Of a stretch of DNA of 11,725 nt, positions 8,560 to 11,725 are shown piece by piece. The position numbers were made by a program, and so were the translations under genes. Numbering within the stretch: the stretch's first letter is position 1; each line of letters opens with the position of its first letter. The stretch is from Natronohydrobacter sp. (GTDB lineage: Bacteria > Pseudomonadota > Alphaproteobacteria > Rhodobacterales > Rhodobacteraceae). Below the pieces are notes generated by a model. That model was not told the DNA's origin and did not search any database. It worked only from the letters and a program-made list of their open reading frames with translations. The stretch lies in the NCBI GenBank assembly GCA_007123015.1, contig SKSL01000078.1:1-11725 (forward strand), read 5' to 3'.

Positions 8560-8581
8560 GGACAGGGCAGGCCTCTGATTT

Positions 8582-8622
8582 TGATACGATGATACAGTGT
8601 CAGGGCAAAAACGCCAAGCGTT
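8582..8622 (-). promoter_or_regulatory. kpsS-to-lipoprotein intergenic control region: hairpin plus near-palindrome
   Basis: The 92-bp gap after kpsS contrasts with the 10-bp gap further down the operon. On the minus strand it holds AACGC-TTG-GCGTT running into TTT (8622-8607), a small terminator-like hairpin. Next comes a near-palindrome of 13 bp, TGATACAGTGTCA on the plus strand (8590-8602), with one mismatched pair. TGATAC also occurs as a direct repeat (8582-8587 and 8590-8595). A possible minus-strand promoter is TTGCCC, 16 bases, TATCAA; this is only a weak match. The hairpin stem is only 5 bp, so partial attenuation is more plausible than full termination. Confidence 0.35.
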
Positions 8623-8637
8623 GAAACAGGTTGGCCC

Positions 8638-9930
8638 CTAGCGGACCATGCGCAACTGTTGCCGTGGTGCCGCGCAGCCCTCGATCAGGGCTGTGTATGG
8701 GTCTTGGGGCGCGAGCATCAGATCAACAACATGTCGCATAAGCTGCCTGCGTCCGCGCAAGGAATAGTATCCGCCCGGAATCTGCGAGGTTTCAAGCAGG
8801 AAATGCCGGTAATCGCGATAGGCACGCGCATCCGGTCGCGCAGGCCGGGCGAAAAATGTGCGAATGGCCTGGGTCGAGACGAATTCGGGCTTGTCATAGA
8901 CAGCGCGTCCGAAAATTCGAAGCGGCATGCCGCGCCAAAGCACTTGCTGTGCGGCAGTGGAATTCACAGTGACTGCAGATCGCGCATGGTTGAGAAGCTG
9001 CGCGAGCTTGCCGCCGCGCAGGAAATGCACGCGCCCTTCCAGACCATGCCCTTTGATCAGCGCGCGGATGGTGATGCGCAGCGGCGCACGCCCGTCTTCC
9101 AGCGGATGGGCCTTGATGACCAGATGATGGTGTCGCGGTGCGCCCTTGGCGAAACCGTCGAAAACTTCCATCAGAAACTCGGTCTGGGATTTGAACGGGC
9201 TGTGTGCGCGGAAGCTCGAGTCATGTTCCAGTTGCAACAGCACCAGATGATAGGGAAATCCGCCATTGCGCACGCGCCATGTCGCGATCCGGCGTTCCAG
9301 CGAATGCAGCGGCATCAGCCAGAGCCGTTTCAGATAGAGCTTGAATTCCTGCGCAACGCTTAAGTCACGATGGGGTCGGAAATTGCGGTAGCGTCCGTTC
9401 AGCGCCATGACGCAGAAATGATACAGCGCGCCATAAAACACATGCTGGCGCATATCGCCCCAATGCGCAGGCGGGTCAGGCAGTTCCAGATCACATTTTT
9501 CCAGCGCTTGTCGCATTTGCGGCAAGCTGAGATCCATCAGTTTGGAATGGCCGTTGGACCCGTCGCGTTCATAAGTGATCCAGTAGGGGCGCAGATAGCC
9601 TTCCTCGAAGACATGGATGGTCAGGCCCATGTCGCGGGCAATCGTGATGGCCTGCGCATGGATCGGGCGCACATCGCCGTAAAGCGCGATATCGGTGATC
9701 TGGTGCTCTTCAACCAACGCGCGGAAGCAGGCGGGCCATTGATCCAGTGTGTCGGAGAAGGGGATGTAGCGGGATTTGTCGCGCCAGAAGACCGCGTCGC
9801 CCATATTGAAGCCCACGCGCCAAACCTGCGCCCCGGCCGCGCATAGCCCTTTGGCAAGGCGATTGAAGAACCAGCCATGTGGCCCCTGCAAGAAGAGAAA
9901 CCGCCTGCTGTCACTTTCCACCGGAGCCAT
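8638..9930 (-). CDS. kpsS: Capsular polysaccharide export/beta-Kdo transferase KpsS
   Basis: KpsS adds the first beta-Kdo residue to the phosphatidylglycerol-type lipid acceptor, priming the linker that KpsC lengthens. From the ATG at 9930 the protein has 430 residues, within the range of KpsS/LipB. Motifs are FLFLQGPHGWFF (11-22), GDVRPIH (85-91), FEEGYLRPYWIT (108-119), LQLEHDSSFRAHSPF (232-246), KAHPLEDG (273-280) and VNSTAAQQVL (322-331). The acidic-Gly-Tyr-Leu-Arg motif corresponds to the E-D-x-F-L-R motif of KpsC modules. No signal peptide is visible, fitting a cytosolic, membrane-associated enzyme. The frame stays open back to GTG at 10026, but I prefer 9930. It has AGGA 8 bases upstream, starts just before the conserved core, and the longer versions would encode residues from AT-rich promoter-like DNA with no ribosome binding site. 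It is the first gene of the minus-strand capsule operon. Confidence 0.92.
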   Translation of the reverse strand: MAPVESDSRRFLFLQGPHGWFFNRLAKGLCAAGAQVWRVGFNMGDAVFWRDKSRYIPFSDTLDQWPACFRALVEEHQITDIALYGDVRPIHAQAITIARDMGLTIHVFEEGYLRPYWITYERDGSNGHSKLMDLSLPQMRQALEKCDLELPDPPAHWGDMRQHVFYGALYHFCVMALNGRYRNFRPHRDLSVAQEFKLYLKRLWLMPLHSLERRIATWRVRNGGFPYHLVLLQLEHDSSFRAHSPFKSQTEFLMEVFDGFAKGAPRHHHLVIKAHPLEDGRAPLRITIRALIKGHGLEGRVHFLRGGKLAQLLNHARSAVTVNSTAAQQVLWRGMPLRIFGRAVYDKPEFVSTQAIRTFFARPARPDARAYRDYRHFLLETSQIPGGYYSLRGRRQLMRHVVDLMLAPQDPYTALIEGCAAPRQQLRMVR

Positions 9931-9938
9931 GCAAAAAA

Positions 9939-9945
9939 TCCTGCT
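9939..9945 (-). promoter_or_regulatory. Ribosome binding site deciding the kpsS start
   Basis: On the minus strand this reads AGCAGGA, ending 8 bases before the ATG at 9930-9928. The two earlier in-frame candidates (ATG at 9969, GTG at 10026) have no comparable site. Confidence 0.65.
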
Positions 9946-10017
9946 CTTCACTGACACTGCGTTTTCCATAAGAGATATTTTACTATAAATCGTGAACAAA
10001 TCAGATATTTCACGCAA

Positions 10018-10030
10018 ATTAGTCACTAAT
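10018..10030. promoter_or_regulatory. Perfect 13-bp palindrome, candidate operator
   Basis: ATTAGT-C-ACTAAT is a perfect dyad of two 6-bp arms around one base, located in the AT-rich divergent region, about 88 bp before the kpsS start and 71 bp before the ribE start. Size and symmetry fit a dimeric helix-turn-helix repressor site. Which regulator binds it cannot be told from the sequence. Confidence 0.4.
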
Positions 10031-10087
10031 GTGGCGCGCTTGCCAAGCCGCGCAGAGCAGGCTAGCCCTGTGGCAGAAAGACCGTGC

Positions 10088-10093
10088 AGGAGG
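10088..10093 (+). promoter_or_regulatory. Ribosome binding site deciding the ribE start
   Basis: A consensus AGGAGG lies 7 bases before the ATG at 10101. It selects this start over the in-frame ATG at 10029, which has no such site and lies at the edge of the palindrome. Confidence 0.85.
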
Positions 10094-10100
10094 CAAAGCC

Positions 10101-10694
10101 ATGTTTACGGGCATCATCACCGATATCGGTACTATCAGGGCGCTGGATCAGGCCGGCGACCTGACTGTGCGGATCGCCACAGGCTACAAGACCGAAGATA
10201 TTGATCTGGGCGCTTCGATCGCCTCGGACGGGGTCTGTCTGACCGTCGTGGCGCTGGGTCCGGACTGGTATGAGGTGCAGGTCTCGGCCGAAACTGTGGC
10301 CAAGACCAATCTGGGCACGTGGGAATCTGGGCGGCGCGTCAATCTGGAGCGTGCGCTCAAGCTGGGTGACGAATTGGGTGGGCATATCGTTTCGGGCCAT
10401 GTCGATGGTGTGGCAAAAGTGGTTGGGCTGCGAGAGGAGGGCGACAGCACCCGGCTGCGGTTCCGTGCGCCTGACGCGCTGGCAGGCTTCATCGCGCCCA
10501 AAGGCTCGGTTGCGCTGAACGGCACCTCGCTGACAGTGAACGAGGTCGAGGGCGCAGAATTCGGCGTGAACCTGATCCCGCATACCAAGACTGTGACCAC
10601 ATGGGGCGATGTGGCCTTGGGGGATCTGGTCAATCTGGAGATCGACACATTGGCGCGCTACGTGGCCCGGCTGCGCGACTGGGAGCGGGGATAA
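10101..10694 (+). CDS. ribE: Riboflavin synthase, alpha chain
   Basis: Catalyses the last step of riboflavin synthesis, dismutation of two 6,7-dimethyl-8-ribityllumazine molecules to riboflavin and the pyrimidine precursor; it is a soluble homotrimer in the family. The 197 residues form the two homologous lumazine-binding barrels. The first has MFTGIITDIGTI (1-12) and SDGVCLTV (42-49); the second has GHVDGVAKV (99-107) and LNGTSLTV (139-146). The repeated G-V-C-L-T-V and G-T-S-L-T-V motifs show the internal duplication. ETVAKTNLG (64-72) and NLIPHT (157-162) are further family landmarks. A short C-terminal helix drives trimer formation in known structures. The gene is called ribC in E. coli. 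ribD, ribBA and ribH are not within the window, so it is separated here from the rest of the pathway. Confidence 0.96.
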   Translation: MFTGIITDIGTIRALDQAGDLTVRIATGYKTEDIDLGASIASDGVCLTVVALGPDWYEVQVSAETVAKTNLGTWESGRRVNLERALKLGDELGGHIVSGHVDGVAKVVGLREEGDSTRLRFRAPDALAGFIAPKGSVALNGTSLTVNEVEGAEFGVNLIPHTKTVTTWGDVALGDLVNLEIDTLARYVARLRDWERG

Positions 10695-10696
10695 AG

Positions 10697-10741
10697 CGGC
10701 CCGGCGGGCCGACAGCGCGCCGCAGGCAGCGCTAGCTTTCT
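10697..10741 (+). terminator. Possible weak terminator after ribE
   Basis: CGGCCC-GGC-GGGCCG (10697-10711) is a perfect 6-bp stem with a 3-base loop, 2 bases after the ribE stop. A second inverted repeat, AGCGC/GCGCT (10714-10718 and 10729-10733), is followed by a short T-containing stretch at 10737-10741. There is no proper T run after the first stem, so read-through into scpA is likely. It may be a processing or stabilising structure instead. Confidence 0.3.
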
Positions 10742-10762
10742 GGTGGCAGAGAGGCTGATGCA

Positions 10763-11545
10763 ATGACTGACGATTGGGACCAGCCCGACACTGTAGCGAC
10801 CCGGCGCGCGGCCGAGGCGCTGATCGTCGATGTGGACGGGTTCGAGGGGCCGCTCGATCTGCTCCTGACCCTCTCACGCAGCCAGAAAGTCGATTTGCGG
10901 CGCATCTCGGTGCTGGGACTGGCCGAACAATATCTGGACTTCATCGAACGCGCGCGCGCGCTGCGGATCGAACTGGCCGCGGATTATCTGGTCATGGCGG
11001 CCTGGCTGGCCTTCTTGAAATCGCGCCTCTTGCTGCCCCCCGATCCGGCAGAAGAGGGGCCCAGCGGCGCAGAACTGGCCGCGCATCTGGCCTGGCAGCT
11101 GGAGCGCTTGCAGGCGATGCGCGAAGCGGCCGCGCGGTTGATGGGGCGCGACCAGAAGGGACGTGACTTCTTTGTTCGCGGCGCACCAGAGGCGCTTGCG
11201 GTAACGCGCAAGACTGTGTTCGACGCAAGCCTGATTGACCTGATGCGCGCCTATGCCCGGCTGCGCACCCGCGATGAGTTCCGCCCCTATGCTTTCGACC
11301 GCTCGGATATCTACCCTTACGAGGAAGCGCTCGCGCGGCTCTCGGCCCTGTTGCCCGGAATGAGCGATTGGACCAGCCTGCAAAGCTGGTTGCCCGAAGG
11401 CTGGCGCGGGGCACCACAGCGGCAGCGCTCGGCAATTGCCTCGACTTTTGCGGCGACACTGGAACTGGCGAAACAGGGGCAGATCGAATTGCGCCAGTCC
11501 GACACATTCGCGCCGTTGCAGATGCGCCCGAAATCGGGGGGCTGA
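10763..11545 (+). CDS. scpA: Segregation and condensation protein A (kleisin)
   Basis: ScpA is the kleisin subunit that bridges the heads of the SMC dimer and binds ScpB, forming the condensin complex for chromosome compaction and segregation. The 260 residues match the family. The signature FEGPLDLLLTLSRSQKVDL is at 27-45, followed by the N-terminal helical domain with YLVMAAWLAFLKSRLLLP (75-92). A middle, less conserved ScpB-binding part follows, and a C-terminal winged-helix region at about 225-254 (AIASTFAATLELAKQGQIELRQ) should bind the SMC head. ATG at 10763 has GAGG at 10751-10754, 8 bases upstream; the ATG at 10758 is out of frame. The stop overlaps the scpB start as TGATG, which suggests coupled translation and matched subunit supply. 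Confidence 0.95.
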   Translation: MTDDWDQPDTVATRRAAEALIVDVDGFEGPLDLLLTLSRSQKVDLRRISVLGLAEQYLDFIERARALRIELAADYLVMAAWLAFLKSRLLLPPDPAEEGPSGAELAAHLAWQLERLQAMREAAARLMGRDQKGRDFFVRGAPEALAVTRKTVFDASLIDLMRAYARLRTRDEFRPYAFDRSDIYPYEEALARLSALLPGMSDWTSLQSWLPEGWRGAPQRQRSAIASTFAATLELAKQGQIELRQSDTFAPLQMRPKSGG

Positions 11546-11725
11546 TGCGCATGGCCGAAGATCACAGCCCCGCGTCCGGCCTTTTCCCTGTGCCGCCCAT
11601 GGCCGAACAGGAGCGCATGATCGAGGCGCTGCTCTTCGCCTGTGCCGATCCTCTGACGTTGCCCCAGATCGAAGCACGTCTGCCTGAAGGCTGCGATGTG
11701 GCAGAAGCGCTGGGGCATCTGCGCA
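11545..11725 (+). CDS. scpB: Segregation and condensation protein B, 5' part
   Basis: The first 60 codons of scpB; the frame is open to the window edge. The translation contains EQERMIEALLFACADPLTLPQIEARLP at about 21-47, the typical first winged-helix of ScpB, with the family motif E-A-L-L-F-A. ScpB is the dimeric partner of ScpA in the SMC complex. The start is either ATG at 11545, overlapping the scpA stop by one base, or ATG at 11551. An ATG at 11599, just before the conserved core, is also possible but would break the overlap. Gene order scpA-scpB supports the call. Confidence 0.92.
   Translation, partial: MRMAEDHSPASGLFPVPPMAEQERMIEALLFACADPLTLPQIEARLPEGCDVAEALGHLR

Larger units (their letters stand above)
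9931..10100. promoter_or_regulatory. Divergent AT-rich promoter region between kpsS and ribE
   Basis: This is the longest non-coding stretch in the window. Bases 9931 to about 10030 are clearly AT-rich against GC-rich surroundings, as expected for a divergent promoter region. I see CGTGAA/TTCACG as an inverted repeat spaced by 12 bases (9991-10014), a perfect palindrome ATTAGT-C-ACTAAT (10018-10030), and AGATATTT as a direct repeat 30 bp apart (9973-9980 and 10003-10010). For kpsS a weak minus-strand pair TTGTTC (9999-9994) and TATCTC (9977-9972), spaced by 16, is possible, and TATAGT and TAAAAT also occur nearby. No convincing plus-strand promoter for ribE is visible, and there is no recognisable FMN riboswitch. 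The last 70 bp are GC-rich leader ending in the ribE ribosome binding site. Confidence 0.55.

Noticed and set aside
8581..8595. FNR-like half site TTGAT in the kpsS/lipoprotein gap
   Set aside because: The second half does not match TTGAT-N4-ATCAA; only one half is present, so there is no real support.
5563..9846. Long plus-strand open frames opposite the capsule genes
   Set aside because: These are GC-rich antisense shadows; their translations show no family motifs, whereas the minus strand encodes intact KpsC, OPX and KpsS.
5389..9930. Capsule genes as a recent foreign island
   Set aside because: No integrase, tRNA, insertion sequence or flanking repeats are visible, and base composition inside the genes resembles the neighbours; only the promoter region is AT-rich.
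10029..10100. Longer riboflavin synthase starting at ATG 10029
   Set aside because: It adds 24 residues ahead of the conserved MFTGI start, has no ribosome binding site, and the consensus AGGAGG lies before 10101.
9931..10100. FMN riboswitch upstream of ribE
   Set aside because: The conserved FMN aptamer segments are not present, and the region is too short and AT-rich to hold the fold.

Overview
The window looks like a chromosomal segment of a GC-rich alphaproteobacterium, most likely of the Rhodobacterales (Rhodobacteraceae). The grounds are the nuoM-nuoN-birA-coaX-rnj order, an alphaproteobacterial-type RNase J, a monofunctional biotin ligase without the DNA-binding domain, and a hairpin-rich GC element after rnj of a type I recall from intergenic regions of this family. 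No rRNA, tRNA, CRISPR array, insertion sequence or phage gene is visible.

Region 1 (1-5279, + strand) is one tightly packed housekeeping operon. It holds the 3' end of nuoM, complete nuoN (complex I membrane subunits), birA (biotin-protein ligase), coaX (type III pantothenate kinase) and rnj (ribonuclease J). Gaps are 12 bp or less, nuoN/birA overlap by 11 bp and coaX/rnj by 4 bp (ATGA), so co-transcription and translational coupling are expected.

Region 2 (5280-5388) is a convergent intergenic gap with three consecutive perfect inverted repeats. It probably ends transcription from both sides.

Region 3 (5389-9930, - strand) is a three-gene capsule or exopolysaccharide module, read in the order kpsS, an outer-membrane polysaccharide export (OPX) lipoprotein, then kpsC. 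KpsS and KpsC are beta-Kdo transferases that build the poly-Kdo linker on a phosphatidylglycerol-type lipid. The OPX lipoprotein is the exit channel of an ABC-transporter-dependent pathway. The ABC transporter (KpsM/KpsT), the periplasmic adaptor (KpsE), the CMP-Kdo supply enzymes and the chain-specific glycosyltransferases are absent here and must lie elsewhere if the pathway works.

Region 4 (9931-10100) is a divergent intergenic region between kpsS and ribE. Its first 100 bp are strikingly AT-rich for this sequence and hold a perfect 13-bp palindrome, a spaced dyad and an 8-bp direct repeat 30 bp apart. It is the likeliest control region in the window.

Region 5 (10101-11725, + strand) holds ribE (riboflavin synthase), scpA (condensin kleisin) and the 5' end of scpB, which runs off the window.

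Every gene falls into a known family. I found no convincing new multi-gene system. The observations most worth following are the unannotated regulatory DNA in front of kpsS and inside the capsule operon, and the incomplete make-up of the capsule module.
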